Source: Mycobacterium avium subsp. avium (GTDB taxonomy: Bacteria; Actinomycetota; Actinomycetes; Mycobacteriales; Mycobacteriaceae). Taken from it: a stretch of DNA of 64,000 bases. Both the position numbers and the translations under genes were made by a program. Where the stretch lies: contig NZ_CP046507.1 of the NCBI RefSeq assembly GCF_009741445.1, forward strand, positions 3,472,001 through 3,536,000. Direction: 5' to 3'. Under the pieces are notes generated by a model. That model worked only from the letters and a program-made list of their open reading frames with translations, searched no databases and was not told where the DNA came from. Of this stretch, positions 36,937-46,981 are shown piece after piece. How positions within the stretch are numbered: the stretch's first letter is position 1; every line of letters starts with the position of its first letter.

Positions 36937-39057
36937 CTACGGCGTCACCAGCTGCCAATCGTCGCCCAGGCCCTGCACCTTGACCGTCTCGCCCTCGGCT
37001 TCGAGCTGCACGGTGGTGGCGCCGAGGCGCAGGTTGGACAACGCGATCCGGCCCCACTCCGCCGGCAGGTGCGGCGTCACCGTCAGGGCGCGGTTCGGCA
37101 CGTGCGGGTCGAGTCCCAGAAACGACCGCAGCAACAGCAGCGGCGCGGCGCTGGCCCACGCTTGCGGCGAACACGACGTGGGATAGGGCACCGGCGAGGC
37201 GAACTGGGAACGCGGGAAGCCGCAGAACAATTCGGGCAGCCGCCCGCCGAACGCCGCTGCCGCATCGAGGAGGCCCGTCGCCAGACGCTCGGCCAGAGCC
37301 AGTGCTCCCGGGATGTGCCCGTAGCGCAGCAAGCCGGACACCGTGATGGCGGTGTCGTGCGGCCACACCGAGCCGTTGTGGTAGCTCATCGGGTTGTACG
37401 CGCCCATGGTGGTGGCCAGGGTGCGCAGCCCGAATCCCGAGTCCATCGCCTCGCCGGCCAACCGTTCCACGATGGCGGCCGCATGCTCGTCGGTGGCGAT
37501 GCCCGTCCACAGGCAGTGGCCGACGTTGCTCGTCAACGCGTCGACGCGGTCCTTGCGCCCGTCCAGGGCGACGGCATACCAGCCGCGGTCGGGCAGCCAG
37601 AACGCCTCGCCGAATCGGGTCCGCAACGCCTGCGCACGCTCACGAAGCTGCGCCGCCTGCGCCAATTCGCCCATGCCCTCGGCGAGTTCGGCCCGCGCGA
37701 GCAGCGCGGCGTAGACGTAGCCCTGCACCTCGCACAGCGCGATCGGCGGTTCCGCGACCCGGCCCTTGGCGTCGTTGATGCCGTTGAAGCTGTCCTTCCA
37801 GCCCTGGTTGATCAGGCCGCGGTCGGTGGCGCGCCGGTATTCGACGAAACCGTCGCCGTCGCGGTCCCCGTACTGCTCCGCCCAAGCGAGCGCGGCGTCG
37901 GCCGCGGGCAGCAACGACCGGATGACCGCCTCGTCGGCGCCCCACCGCCAGCTCTCGGCCAGCAGCATGACGAACAGCGGGGTGGCGTCGGCCGTGCCGT
38001 AATAGACGCTGCCGCCCAACACGTCCGCGCTGGCCGGTCCGCGGCGGATCTCGTGCATGATGCGGCCCGGCTCCTCCTCGGTGAGGGCGTCGACGCGCCG
38101 CCCCTGCAGGGCCGCCAGCCGCTGCAGCGTGCCGATCGAGAGCCCCACGTCCAGCGGCAGGGTCATCCACGCGGTCAGCAGGCTGTCCCGGCCGAACAAC
38201 GTCATGAACCACGGCGCACCGGCGGCGACGTACGGCCGGCCCCGGCCGTCGGCGTCGTGAATCAGCAAGGCGCCCAAGTCACTTTCGGTCTGCCGCAACA
38301 CCTGCGCCAGCCCGGCGTGGTCGGTCTCGACCGTGGTCGCGGTGTCCCGCCATCTCTCGATCTTGCGGGCCGGCGCGCTGGACTCGATGTCCTTGCCACG
38401 CGGAATGCGGGTCCGCACCTTGCGATTCGACCACGTCGGCTGGACCATGACCTCGGTCTGCCAGCGGCCCCCCGGCGGAACCACCACCCGCCAATTCAGC
38501 GAGCCGGGCAATACGATCGGGTCGCCGCTGGCCGACACGGCCAGGCCGCGCACCTGGTCGGCGCGGCCCCGCAACACCAGTTCCCCGTCGGCGACGTGCA
38601 TGTCGGCCCCGGCCGTGGCCGCCCGCCCCTCCTTCACCGCGAACAGGTCGGCGAAGTCGGCGTCGGCGTGCAGCTCCAGGGACACCACCGTGCTTTCCTT
38701 GTCGAGGTTGTGCAGCGAAATGGTTTCCCGCAGCCCGTCGGCGACCAAGCGCTCGCGCACGATCAACAGGGTGCTGTCGGCGAGTCCCGACCGCGGTGCC
38801 CGGCGCAGGATGAACTGGGCGGCGAACGCCTCCGTCGCCTCCACCGACAACGCCTCGGCGACTTGGCCGTCCACCCGCAGCTCCCACCGGGACAGCACCC
38901 GCGCGTCCCGGAAGAACAGGCCGTAGGAGGTGCCGACCGGCACGTCGCCGTGCCGGTTGGACAGGCAGAACGTTCCACCCTCGACCAGGGTCACGGCGTC
39001 GCCGCCGGACCCGATCTGCGCCGGCGCGCCGCCGTTGAAGGCCGTCGCCACGCTCAT
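36937..39057 (-). CDS. Amylo-alpha-1,6-glucosidase / glycogen-debranching-type glycoside hydrolase
   Basis: 706 aa from ATG 39057, which overlaps the glycosyltransferase stop by 4 bp. The N-terminal beta domain (residues about 10-230) is of the glycogen-debranching N-terminal type (GGTFCLSNRHGDVPVGTSYGLFFRDARVLS). The (alpha/alpha)6 barrel follows with PWFMTLFGRDSLLTA, INQGWKDSFNGI, SVWPHDTAITVSGL and a short beta C-terminal domain. No secretion signal, so it acts on cytosolic alpha-glucan or a glucosylated compound. Co-transcribed with the GT4 enzyme from a CIRCE-bearing promoter. Confidence 0.87.
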   Translation of the reverse strand: MSVATAFNGGAPAQIGSGGDAVTLVEGGTFCLSNRHGDVPVGTSYGLFFRDARVLSRWELRVDGQVAEALSVEATEAFAAQFILRRAPRSGLADSTLLIVRERLVADGLRETISLHNLDKESTVVSLELHADADFADLFAVKEGRAATAGADMHVADGELVLRGRADQVRGLAVSASGDPIVLPGSLNWRVVVPPGGRWQTEVMVQPTWSNRKVRTRIPRGKDIESSAPARKIERWRDTATTVETDHAGLAQVLRQTESDLGALLIHDADGRGRPYVAAGAPWFMTLFGRDSLLTAWMTLPLDVGLSIGTLQRLAALQGRRVDALTEEEPGRIMHEIRRGPASADVLGGSVYYGTADATPLFVMLLAESWRWGADEAVIRSLLPAADAALAWAEQYGDRDGDGFVEYRRATDRGLINQGWKDSFNGINDAKGRVAEPPIALCEVQGYVYAALLARAELAEGMGELAQAAQLRERAQALRTRFGEAFWLPDRGWYAVALDGRKDRVDALTSNVGHCLWTGIATDEHAAAIVERLAGEAMDSGFGLRTLATTMGAYNPMSYHNGSVWPHDTAITVSGLLRYGHIPGALALAERLATGLLDAAAAFGGRLPELFCGFPRSQFASPVPYPTSCSPQAWASAAPLLLLRSFLGLDPHVPNRALTVTPHLPAEWGRIALSNLRLGATTVQLEAEGETVKVQGLGDDWQLVTP

Positions 39058-40244
39058 GCCGGTGCCTTCTGCCTGAAGTCGCAGGCGCGCCTTCCGGTTT
39101 CGATCGATTCCACCAGGCCGGTGCTGCGCATCCGGCGCGGCGCCGCCGTCGCATGCTGCAGCACGTTGCGGTAGATGGCTTCGTACGCCGAACCGAACTG
39201 TGCCACAGCGAAATTCGCGGCGACGTGGCGCCGGCATGCGTGCGGGTCCAGGGTCTGGGCCCGGGCGATGGCCCCGGGCAGTTCGTCCGGGTGATCGCAG
39301 ACCACGCCCGTGACCCCGTCGGCGACCACCTCCGAGACCGCGCCGCCGCGCAGGGCGACGACGGGCGTACCACAGACCATCGCCTCGATCATCACGATGC
39401 CGAACGGCTCCTCCCACTGGATCGGGAACAGCAGGCAACGGGCGCGCGACAACAGCTTTCGCTTGCTGACCGCGTCGGCCTCGCCGAACACGTGGTCGTT
39501 GTCGGTGAGCAGCGGCCGCACGCAGTCCTCGAAGTACTCCTTTTCCGACGGCTCACTGCATTTGCCGGCCAGTACCAGCGGGATGCCGGCCTCGTGCGCG
39601 GCCCGCAGCGCCAGGTGCGCACCCTTGTACGGCGCATACCGGCCCAAAAACAGTGCGTAGTCATGCTTTTCGGTCTCGAACGGCCACTCGTCGATGCGCA
39701 GCGCATTGTGTACGCGGCCAACCCAATTCAGCTCCGGAGCCAGCTGCCGCTGACGGTCGCTGATGGCCACCAGGCCGACGTCACCACTGAGCTCGCGGTA
39801 GTAGGGATGCAGGTCGTCGTCGATCGGGCCGTGCACGGTGACCACCGTGGGCACGCCCAGCCCCTGGTAGATCGGGGCGTTCATCGGCCCGGCAAAGGTG
39901 TGGTCGTGCACGATGTCGACGCCGTCCTCTTTGGCGATCCGGGTGATGGCGCTGCGCACCTTCAGCGCGTGCATGATCTCGGGGTAGGGCTCACCCAGCC
40001 GCTCGGGCACGGTCCGGTCCCACAGCGGGATGAACCTGGCCGCCGTGCCCGGTTCGCCGGCGCCGAGCAGGGTGACCTGGTGTCCGCGGGCCACCAGCAT
40101 GTCGGCGAGATCGGCCACGACGGCCTCCACGCCGCCGTACCCGTCCGGCGGGACGTCGAAATACGGCGGGGCGACGAGCACGATCCGCAGCGGTCGGCCG
40201 GCTTCCGGGACATCGGTCGGCAACACGAAATCAGCGCCGCGCAT
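39054..40244 (-). CDS. GT4-family glycosyltransferase
   Basis: 396 aa with a strong AAGGAGG before ATG 40244. Typical GT-B fold: N-terminal RIVLVAPPYFDVPPDGYGGVEAVVADLADMLVARGHQVTLLG, and the C-terminal nucleotide-sugar site with LFLGRYAPYKGAHLAL and the E-x7-E motif in EPFGIVMIEAMVCGTPVVA near residue 280. A retaining transferase; donor unknown. Pairing with a debranching-type glucosidase suggests synthesis and trimming of the same alpha-glucan or glucoside. First gene after the CIRCE operator. Confidence 0.88.
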   Translation of the reverse strand: MRGADFVLPTDVPEAGRPLRIVLVAPPYFDVPPDGYGGVEAVVADLADMLVARGHQVTLLGAGEPGTAARFIPLWDRTVPERLGEPYPEIMHALKVRSAITRIAKEDGVDIVHDHTFAGPMNAPIYQGLGVPTVVTVHGPIDDDLHPYYRELSGDVGLVAISDRQRQLAPELNWVGRVHNALRIDEWPFETEKHDYALFLGRYAPYKGAHLALRAAHEAGIPLVLAGKCSEPSEKEYFEDCVRPLLTDNDHVFGEADAVSKRKLLSRARCLLFPIQWEEPFGIVMIEAMVCGTPVVALRGGAVSEVVADGVTGVVCDHPDELPGAIARAQTLDPHACRRHVAANFAVAQFGSAYEAIYRNVLQHATAAPRRMRSTGLVESIETGRRACDFRQKAPA

Positions 40245-40278
40245 TGACGTTTTCCTCCTTACGACTCCATCACACGCG

Positions 40279-40305
40279 TTAGCACTCCAATCCGTCGAGT
40301 GCTAA
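40279..40305. promoter_or_regulatory. CIRCE element (HrcA operator), perfect consensus
   Basis: TTAGCACTC (40279-40287), nine bases, GAGTGCTAA (40297-40305) match the CIRCE consensus with no mismatch. CIRCE is the binding site of the heat-shock repressor HrcA, usually in front of groESL, groEL or dnaK. Here it lies 35 bp before the GT4 start codon, directly downstream of a predicted -10 box, the standard position for repression. Confidence 0.93.
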
Positions 40306-40333
40306 TTATGACCGTTAAAGTGTGTTCCGCCAA
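40305..40333 (-). promoter_or_regulatory. Sigma-A-like promoter of the GT4-glucosidase operon
   Basis: On the minus strand TTGGCG (40333-40328), a 17-bp spacer, and CATAAT (40310-40305) give a near-consensus housekeeping promoter. The predicted transcription start (about 40298) falls inside the CIRCE element, so HrcA binding would block initiation. Confidence 0.75.
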
Positions 40334-40389
40334 GGGGGTTGGGGTGTGGCGCAGTTATCAGCCGCCGGACCGTTCGCCACAATCAAGGC

Positions 40390-41676
40390 ATGCGTGATCG
40401 CATGACGGCGACGCCGCGGGCCTGCAACCGGGACCGGGTCGCGCTGCAGGCCGTGCACTTCTTCATGGCCGACATGGAGGCCGGCATGGGCCCGTTCCTG
40501 GGCGTGCTGCTGCAAAGCCGCGGCTGGACCACGGGCGCCATCGGCGCGGCGATGACGCTGGGCGCGATCGTCGGCATGGTCACGGTGGCCCCCGCGGGTG
40601 CACTCGTCGACGCCACCCGGCACAAACGCGGCTGCGTCATCGTCGTCGGGCTGGCCGCCGTCGCCGCCTCGGCGGTGATCCTGACCTCCCGGCAGTTCTG
40701 GACGGTCGCCACCGCGCAGGCCGTCATGTGCATCTCCGGGGCGACGATCGCCCCCGCGATGGTCGGCATCACCCTCGGGGTGGTCGGCCAGGCCGCGTTC
40801 ACCCGGCAGAACGGTCGCAACCAGGCCTACAACCATGCCGGCAACATGGCGGGCGCCGCCCTCGGCGGGGTGGCCGGCTGGGTGTTCGGCTACGCCGGAA
40901 TCTTCTGGCTCGCTGCGGGTTTCGCGGTCGCGACCATCGCGGCGGTGCTGGCCATCCCGGCCGGCGACATCGACCACCACGTCGCCCGCGGCGAGGCGCG
41001 GGCCGCCGGCGAGGCCCCGGTCAAGGCGATGCGGGTGCTGGCGCGGTCCCGCCCGCTGCTGGTGCTCGCGGCGGCCATGGTGCTCTTCCACCTGGGCAAC
41101 GCGGCGATGCTGCCGCTGTACGGCCTGGCCGTCGTCGCTACCCACGCCAACCCGTTCACCACCGTGGCCAGCACCGTCGTCGTCGCCCAGGCCGTGATGG
41201 TCCCCGCCTCGCTGCTCGCCATGAGAATCGCGGCGACGCGCGGCTATTGGCCCGCGATCCTGATCGCGCTGACCGCGCTGCCGGTCCGCGGTGTGCTCGC
41301 CGCCAGCGTCATCACCAGCTGGGGGGTGATCCCGGTGCAGGTGCTCGACGGCATCGGCGCCGGCATGCTGTCGGTGGCGGTGCCGGGCCTGGTGGCCCGC
41401 ATCCTGGACGGCACCGGCCACATCAACGTCGGTCAGGGCGCCGTCATGGCCGCCCAGGGGTTGGGCGGCGCCCTCAGCCCGGTGCTGGGCGGGGCCGTCG
41501 CCCAACATCTGGGTTTCCGCGCCGCCTTCTTGTTGCTGGCCGGGCTGTCGCTGGGCGCGCTGATCATCTGGGTCGCGTTCGCCCCGATGCTGCGCCGCGC
41601 GGCCCGGTTGCCCGCCGCGCCATCCGACCGGGCCGGTGCTCCTCCCACAGCCACGGCCGACAATCAGGCAAAATAG
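40390..41676 (+). CDS. Major facilitator superfamily transporter
   Basis: 428 aa from ATG 40390; an ATG four codons on (40402) is equally possible. Twelve hydrophobic segments, with the A-like motif [12 protein letters not shown] between helices 2 and 3. Glycine-rich helices ([19 protein letters not shown]) suggest a drug/proton antiporter-type fold. It lies 5 bp before prrA, so it may share its transcript. It is divergent from the CIRCE operon, with 84 bp between the CIRCE element and this start. Substrate unknown. Confidence 0.82.
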   Translation: MRDRMTATPRACNRDRVALQAVHFFMADMEAGMGPFLGVLLQSRGWTTGAIGAAMTLGAIVGMVTVAPAGALVDATRHKRGCVIVVGLAAVAASAVILTSRQFWTVATAQAVMCISGATIAPAMVGITLGVVGQAAFTRQNGRNQAYNHAGNMAGAALGGVAGWVFGYAGIFWLAAGFAVATIAAVLAIPAGDIDHHVARGEARAAGEAPVKAMRVLARSRPLLVLAAAMVLFHLGNAAMLPLYGLAVVATHANPFTTVASTVVVAQAVMVPASLLAMRIAATRGYWPAILIALTALPVRGVLAASVITSWGVIPVQVLDGIGAGMLSVAVPGLVARILDGTGHINVGQGAVMAAQGLGGALSPVLGGAVAQHLGFRAAFLLLAGLSLGALIIWVAFAPMLRRAARLPAAPSDRAGAPPTATADNQAK

Positions 41677-41681
41677 GCGGC

Positions 41682-42383
41682 ATGGACACAGCAGCTAGCT
41701 CACCGCGGGTCTTGGTCGTCGACGACGACTCCGATGTGCTCGCGTCGCTGGAACGTGGCCTGCGACTGTCCGGATTCGAGGTGTCCACCGCGGTCGACGG
41801 CGCCGAGGCGCTGCGCAGCGCCACCGAGACACGCCCGGACGCGATCGTGCTCGACATCAACATGCCGGTGCTGGACGGCGTCAGCGTCGTCACCGCGCTG
41901 CGCGCCATGGACAACGACGTCCCCGTCTGCGTGCTGTCGGCCCGCAGCTCGGTCGACGACCGGGTGGCGGGCCTGGAGGCCGGGGCCGACGACTACCTGG
42001 TCAAGCCGTTCGTGCTGGCCGAGCTGGTCGCGCGGGTCAAGGCGCTGCTGCGCCGCCGCGGCGCCACCGCCACCTCCTCGTCGGAAACCATCACGGTGGG
42101 TCCGCTGGAGGTCGACATCCCCGGCCGCCGCGCCCGGGTCAACGGCGTCGACGTCGATTTGACCAAGCGGGAGTTCGACCTGCTGGCGGTCCTGGCCGAG
42201 CACAAGACCGCCGTGCTGTCCCGCGCACAACTGCTGGAGCTGGTGTGGGGCTATGACTTCGCCGCCGACACCAACGTCGTCGACGTGTTCATCGGATACC
42301 TGCGCCGCAAGCTCGAGGCCAACGGCGGGCCCCGGCTGCTGCACACCGTCCGCGGAGTGGGATTCGTGCTGCGCATGCAGTAA
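41682..42383 (+). CDS. prrA: Two-component response regulator PrrA
   Basis: 233 aa (M. tuberculosis PrrA 236). Receiver domain with acidic pocket [10 protein letters not shown] and phospho-accepting Asp58 in [12 protein letters not shown], Lys in YLVKPF near 107. The OmpR-type winged helix follows ([38 protein letters not shown]). AGGCGG precedes ATG 41682. Partner of PrrB; in M. tuberculosis the system is essential and linked to early intracellular growth and nitrogen and acid responses. Confidence 0.95.
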   Translation: MDTAASSPRVLVVDDDSDVLASLERGLRLSGFEVSTAVDGAEALRSATETRPDAIVLDINMPVLDGVSVVTALRAMDNDVPVCVLSARSSVDDRVAGLEAGADDYLVKPFVLAELVARVKALLRRRGATATSSSETITVGPLEVDIPGRRARVNGVDVDLTKREFDLLAVLAEHKTAVLSRAQLLELVWGYDFAADTNVVDVFIGYLRRKLEANGGPRLLHTVRGVGFVLRMQ

Positions 42384-42398
42384 TCGGGTCGAGCGGCC

Positions 42399-43736
42399 AT
42401 GAAGTTGTTGTCCCGGATCGTGACCCGCACGCCGTCGCTGCGGGCCCGGGTCGCGGTCGCGACGGCCATCGGCACCGCCATCGTGGTGGTCATCGCCGGC
42501 GCGGTGGTGTGGTTCGGCATCACCAGCGCGTGGCGGGAGCGCCTCGATCGCCGGCTGGACGAGACGGCCGGCTTCGCGATTCCCTTCCTGCCCCGCGGGC
42601 TCAACGAGATCCCGCGATCGCCCAAGGACCAGGACACCGTCATCACGGTGCGCCGCGACGGGCAGGTCAAGTCCAACTCGGATGTCACGCTGCCGCCGAT
42701 GGAAGAGGGCTACGCCGACACCTACATCGACGGGGTGCGCTACCGGGTGCGCACGGTGGAGGTCCGCACGCCCCAGCCGGCGACGGTGGAGGTGGGCGCG
42801 ACGTACGACGACACCATCGCCCAGACCAACAACCTGCATCGGCGGGTGATCCTGATCTGCGCGCTGTCGATCGGCGCGGCGGCGGTATTCGCTTGGCTGC
42901 TGGCGGCTTTCGCGGTGCGGCCGTTCAAGCGGTTGGCCCAGCAGGCCCGCTCGATCGACGCCGACGAGCGGCCGCAGGTGGCGGTGCGCGGCGCCAGCGA
43001 GGCCGTCGAGATCGCCGAGGCGATGCGCGGCATGCTGCAACGCATCTGGAAGGAGCAGGACCGCACCAAGGAGGCGCTGGCGTCGGCCCGCGACTTCTCG
43101 GCGGTGACCGCCCACGAGCTGCGCAGTCCGCTGACCGCGATGCGCACCAACCTCGAAGTGCTGTCCACCCTGGACATGCCCGACGAGCAACGCAAAGAGG
43201 TGCTGGGCGACGTCATCCGCACGCAGTCGCGCATCGAGGCCACCCTGACCGCCCTCGAGCGGCTGGCCCAGGGCGAGCTGTCGACGTCCGAGGACCATGT
43301 GCCGGTTGACATCACCGAGCTGCTCGACCGCGCCGCCCACGACGCCATGCGCATCTACCCCGGCCTCGACGTTTCGCTGGTGCCCTCCCCCACCTGCATC
43401 ATCGTCGGGCTGCCGGCCGGATTGCGGCTGGCCGTGGACAACGCGATCGCCAACGCCGTCAAGCACGGCGGCGCCACCCGGGTGCAGCTGTCGGCGGTCA
43501 GCTCCCGGGCCGGGGTCGAGATCGCCGTCGACGACAACGGCAGCGGGGTACCCGAGGACGAGCGGCAGGTGGTGTTCGATCGGTTCTCCCGCGGATCGAC
43601 GGCCTCGCAGTCCGGGTCGGGCCTGGGATTGGCGCTGGTGGCCCAGCAGGCCCAGCTGCACGGCGGGACGGCCGCGCTAGAAAACAGCCCGCTGGGCGGT
43701 GCCCGGCTGGTCCTGCGCCTGCCCGGGCCCAGCTAG
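42399..43736 (+). CDS. prrB: Two-component sensor histidine kinase PrrB
   Basis: 445 aa (M. tuberculosis 446). Two membrane helices (about residues 20-45 and 150-175) enclose an extracytoplasmic sensor of about 105 aa. HAMP follows, then the dimerisation domain with His239 in VTAHELRSPLTAM. ATP-binding boxes are N (DNAIANAVKHGG), G1 (VDDNGSGVP) and G2 (GSGLGLALV). It begins 15 bp after prrA. In M. tuberculosis the arfA/ompATb operon follows this gene; here it does not. Confidence 0.95.
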   Translation: MKLLSRIVTRTPSLRARVAVATAIGTAIVVVIAGAVVWFGITSAWRERLDRRLDETAGFAIPFLPRGLNEIPRSPKDQDTVITVRRDGQVKSNSDVTLPPMEEGYADTYIDGVRYRVRTVEVRTPQPATVEVGATYDDTIAQTNNLHRRVILICALSIGAAAVFAWLLAAFAVRPFKRLAQQARSIDADERPQVAVRGASEAVEIAEAMRGMLQRIWKEQDRTKEALASARDFSAVTAHELRSPLTAMRTNLEVLSTLDMPDEQRKEVLGDVIRTQSRIEATLTALERLAQGELSTSEDHVPVDITELLDRAAHDAMRIYPGLDVSLVPSPTCIIVGLPAGLRLAVDNAIANAVKHGGATRVQLSAVSSRAGVEIAVDDNGSGVPEDERQVVFDRFSRGSTASQSGSGLGLALVAQQAQLHGGTAALENSPLGGARLVLRLPGPS

Positions 43737-43835
43737 CCACGCCGGCCGTCCGGTGAAATCCTCACCCGCGCTTGCGGTTCGGCGCACGGCGGTCGGCGGG
43801 CGGTTAGCCCCTGCCGAGTCGGGCACACTGGAACG

Positions 43836-44099
43836 ATGACCGACGGCAGTAAACCGAGCGAAAACGACACCCTGGCGCGCATCCGCGACCTGGTGGCCCA
43901 GGAGAAAACGTTGCGGGCCCAGCTGCAGCGCGGTGACATCGACACCTCCGAAGAACATGACCGCCTGCGGCGGGTCGAGGTCGAACTCGACCAGTGCTGG
44001 GATCTGCTTCGGCAACGCCGGGCCCTGCGGGAAAGCGGCGGCGACCCGCGCGAGGCCCAGGTCCGCCCGCCCGACGAGGTCGAGGGCTACCTGAGCTGA
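43836..44099 (+). CDS. DUF2630 protein (Rv0898c-like)
   Basis: 87 aa, the length of Rv0898c. Highly charged and helical: ENDTLARIRDLVAQEKTLRAQLQ, EHDRLRRVEVELDQCWDLLRQRRALR, ending DEVEGYL, which is the DUF2630 signature. Likely a coiled-coil hairpin in the cytoplasm. Function unknown. It overlaps or abuts the next gene. Confidence 0.88.
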   Translation: MTDGSKPSENDTLARIRDLVAQEKTLRAQLQRGDIDTSEEHDRLRRVEVELDQCWDLLRQRRALRESGGDPREAQVRPPDEVEGYLS

Positions 44100-45676
44100 G
44101 CGGCCGGCCGGTAACAGTCGACGCGGTGGTCATCGGTGGCGGCCACAACGGCCTGGTCGCGGCCGCGTACCTGGCCCGGGCGGGCCTTCGGGTGCGGCTG
44201 CTGGAACGGCTGGGGCAAGTCGGCGGCGCGGCCGTGTCGGCGCACGCCTTCGACGGTGTCGGGGTGCGGGTGTCGCGCTACTCCTATCTGGTCAGTCTGC
44301 TGCCGCCACGCATCATCGACGACCTGGGCGCGCGGGTGCGGCTGGCCCGGCGGCGGTTTTCCTCGTACACGCCCGACCCCGCGACCGGCGGCGCCCGCGG
44401 GTTGCTGATCGGCGCGCCCGGCAACCCGTTCGCCGCCGTCGGTGCCGCCGGGGACGCGCCCGGGTTCGCCGCGTTCTACCGACGCTGCCGGCTGGTGACC
44501 GAACGGCTGTGGCCGACGCTGCTCGAACCGCTGCGCAGCCGCCGGCACGCGCGCCGGCATGTGGTCGACGGCGGCGGTGCCGGCGCGCGGGCCGCCTGGC
44601 GGGCCCTGGTCGAGGAGCCGATCGGCGCCGCCATCGCCGATGCGGTGGGCAACGACCTGGTTCGCGGGGTGATCGCCACCGACGCGCTGATCGGCACGTT
44701 CGCCCGCCTCGACGACCCGTCGCTGACGCAGAACGTCTGCTTCCTCTATCACGTGCTGGGCGGCGGCACCGGCGACTGGGACGTCCCGGTCGGCGGGATG
44801 GGCGCGCTGACCACCGCCCTGGCCACCGCCGCCGTCCGACACGGCGCCGAAATCCTCACCGGCGCAGAGGTTTTCGCCGTCGACCCGAGCGGCGCGGTAC
44901 GTTATCGCAGCGGCGACGACGAGCACGTGGTTCGGGCCCGGTTCGTGCTTGCCGGGGTGACCCCGACGGTGCTGGCCGGCCTGCTCGGCCAACACCCCGC
45001 ACCGGCGGCCGCCGGCGCGCAGGTCAAGGTGAACATGGCGCTGCGGCGGCTGCCCCGCTTGGCCGACGGCGGCGTCACCCCCGAGCAGGCCTTCGCCGGG
45101 ACGTTCCACGTCAACGAAACCTGGACCCAGCTGGACACCGCCTACGCCCGGGCCGCCGCGGGGCAGGTCCCGAATCCGTTGCCGTGCGAGGCGTATTGCC
45201 ATTCGCTGGCCGACCCCAGCATCCTGTCGGACGACCTGCGCGCCGCGGGCGCCCACACGATGACGGTGTTCGGCCTGCACACCCCGCACGCGCTGGCGCG
45301 CGGCGCCGACCCCGACACGCTGCGCGGCCGGCTCACCGACCGGGTGCTGGCCTCACTGAATTCCGTTCTGGCCGAACCGATTCAAGAGCTGTTGCTGACC
45401 GATGCGCGGGGCCGTCCGTGCATCGAGACCACCACCACCGCGGACCTGGAACGCACCCTGAACATGAGTGGCGGCAACATCTTCCACGGCGGCCTGGACT
45501 GGCCGTTCGCCGACGACGACGACCCGCTGGACACCCCGGCGCGGCAATGGGGCGTGGCCACCGCTCACGAACGAATCATGTTGTGCGGCTCGGGCGCCCG
45601 GCGCGGCGGGGCGGTGTCGGGCATCGGCGGCCACAACGCCGCGATGGCGGTGCTGTCCTCCCTGTCCTCCCGGTGA
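44096..45676 (+). CDS. FAD-dependent oxidoreductase, phytoene-desaturase-like (Rv0897c-like)
   Basis: About 526 aa. The dinucleotide-binding motif VVIGGGHNGLVAAAYLARAG is at the very N-terminus and the C-terminal FAD motif is MLCGSGARRGGAVSGIGGHNAA. The start is unclear: homologues begin V-T-x-(D/x), but here that codon is GTA (44111). The only in-frame standard starts are GTG 43994, overlapping the previous gene by 106 bp, and GTG 44126, inside the Rossmann strand. CTG 44096, with GAGGG nine bases upstream, is used here. The family includes carotenoid desaturases and other polyene or prenyl oxidases; substrate unknown. Confidence 0.82.
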   Translation: MSGRPVTVDAVVIGGGHNGLVAAAYLARAGLRVRLLERLGQVGGAAVSAHAFDGVGVRVSRYSYLVSLLPPRIIDDLGARVRLARRRFSSYTPDPATGGARGLLIGAPGNPFAAVGAAGDAPGFAAFYRRCRLVTERLWPTLLEPLRSRRHARRHVVDGGGAGARAAWRALVEEPIGAAIADAVGNDLVRGVIATDALIGTFARLDDPSLTQNVCFLYHVLGGGTGDWDVPVGGMGALTTALATAAVRHGAEILTGAEVFAVDPSGAVRYRSGDDEHVVRARFVLAGVTPTVLAGLLGQHPAPAAAGAQVKVNMALRRLPRLADGGVTPEQAFAGTFHVNETWTQLDTAYARAAAGQVPNPLPCEAYCHSLADPSILSDDLRAAGAHTMTVFGLHTPHALARGADPDTLRGRLTDRVLASLNSVLAEPIQELLLTDARGRPCIETTTTADLERTLNMSGGNIFHGGLDWPFADDDDPLDTPARQWGVATAHERIMLCGSGARRGGAVSGIGGHNAAMAVLSSLSSR

Positions 45677-45685
45677 GCGGGAAAA

Positions 45686-46981
45686 CTAGCGGGCGTCGAT
45701 GGTGACGTAGTCGCGCTCGGTGTAGCCGGTGTAGATCTGGCGCGGGCGGCCGATCTTGCTGTCGCCCTCGTCGTGCATCTCGCGCCAGTGCGCGATCCAG
45801 CCGGGCAGGCGCCCCAGCGCGAACAGCACGGTGAACATCCGGGTCGGGAAGCCCAGCGCCCGGTAGATCAGGCCGGTGTAGAAGTCGACGTTGGGGTACA
45901 GCTTGCGCTCGATGAAGTACTCGTCGGTCAGCGCGGCCTCTTCGAGTTGCTTGGCGATGTCGAGCAGGTCGTCGTCGCCGCCGAGCTTGGCCAGGATCTT
46001 GTCGGCCTGTTCCTTGACGATGCGCGCCCGCGGGTCGTAGTTCTTGTACACCCGGTGACCGAAGCCCATCAGCTTCACCCCGGCCTCGCGGTTCTTCACC
46101 TTGCGCACGAATTCGCTGACGTCGTCGTCGCTTTGGCGGATCTTCTCCAGCATCTCGAGCACCGCCTGGTTGGCCCCGCCGTGCAGCGGCCCCCACAGCG
46201 CGTTGATGCCGCCGGAGATGGAGGTGAACAGGTTGGCCTGGGAGGACCCCACCAGCCGGACCGTCGACGTCGAGCAGTTCTGTTCGTGGTCGGCGTGCAG
46301 GATCAGCAGCATGTCCAGCGCGCGGACCACCTCGGGGTCGGCCTGATACGGCTCGGCGGGCAGGCCGAACGTCATGCGCAGGAAGTTCTCCACCAGGCTC
46401 AGCTTGTTGTCCGGGTAGAGGAAGGGCTGGCCGACCGACTTCTTGTAGGCGTACGCGGCGATGGTCGGCAGCTTGGCCAGCAACCGGATCGTGGACAGCT
46501 CGACGTCCTCGGTGTCCATCGGGTCCAGCGAATCGGGGTAGTAGGCGGACAGCGCGTTGACGGCACTGGACAGTACCGGCATCGGGTGGGCGTTGCGGGG
46601 GAAGCCGTCGAAGAACCGCTTCAGGTCCTCGTGCAGCATGGTGTGCAGCTGGATCCGCTTGGTGAACTCGGCCAGCTGGTCCTTGTCCGGCAGCTCGCCG
46701 TAGATCAACAGGTAGCTCACCTCGAGGAAGGTCGACTTCTCGGCCAGTTGCTCGATCGGGTAGCCGCGGTAGCGCAGGATGCCGGCGTCGCCGTCGATGT
46801 AGGTGATCGCGCTCTTGCACGAGGCGGTGTTGACGAAGCCGTTGTCGAAGGTGGTGTAGCCGGTCTTGGACAACAGCGAACCCAGCGCGATGCCGTCGGC
46901 GCCCTCGGTGGCGCTGACGATCTCCAGGTCGGTTTCCCCGCCCGGGTACTTCAAAGTGGCGATGTCGTCGGTGTCGGCCAC
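45686..46981 (-). CDS. gltA2: Citrate synthase GltA2
   Basis: 431 aa, the same length as M. tuberculosis GltA2; GTG start with AAAGGGG five bases upstream. The N-terminal [21 protein letters not shown] is typical of type II (hexameric) bacterial citrate synthases. Catalytic residues are visible as His in [11 protein letters not shown], His in [16 protein letters not shown] and Asp in [10 protein letters not shown]. Condenses acetyl-CoA and oxaloacetate; main TCA-cycle enzyme. It is convergent with the preceding oxidoreductase. Confidence 0.96.
   Translation of the reverse strand: MADTDDIATLKYPGGETDLEIVSATEGADGIALGSLLSKTGYTTFDNGFVNTASCKSAITYIDGDAGILRYRGYPIEQLAEKSTFLEVSYLLIYGELPDKDQLAEFTKRIQLHTMLHEDLKRFFDGFPRNAHPMPVLSSAVNALSAYYPDSLDPMDTEDVELSTIRLLAKLPTIAAYAYKKSVGQPFLYPDNKLSLVENFLRMTFGLPAEPYQADPEVVRALDMLLILHADHEQNCSTSTVRLVGSSQANLFTSISGGINALWGPLHGGANQAVLEMLEKIRQSDDDVSEFVRKVKNREAGVKLMGFGHRVYKNYDPRARIVKEQADKILAKLGGDDDLLDIAKQLEEAALTDEYFIERKLYPNVDFYTGLIYRALGFPTRMFTVLFALGRLPGWIAHWREMHDEGDSKIGRPRQIYTGYTERDYVTIDAR

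Noticed and set aside
37069..39174. 701-codon plus-strand frame opposite the debranching enzyme
   Set aside because: Shadow of the glucosidase gene.
41700..43661. 653-codon minus-strand frame opposite prrA/prrB
   Set aside because: Shadow of the two-component genes, rich in Gly/Gln/Arg.
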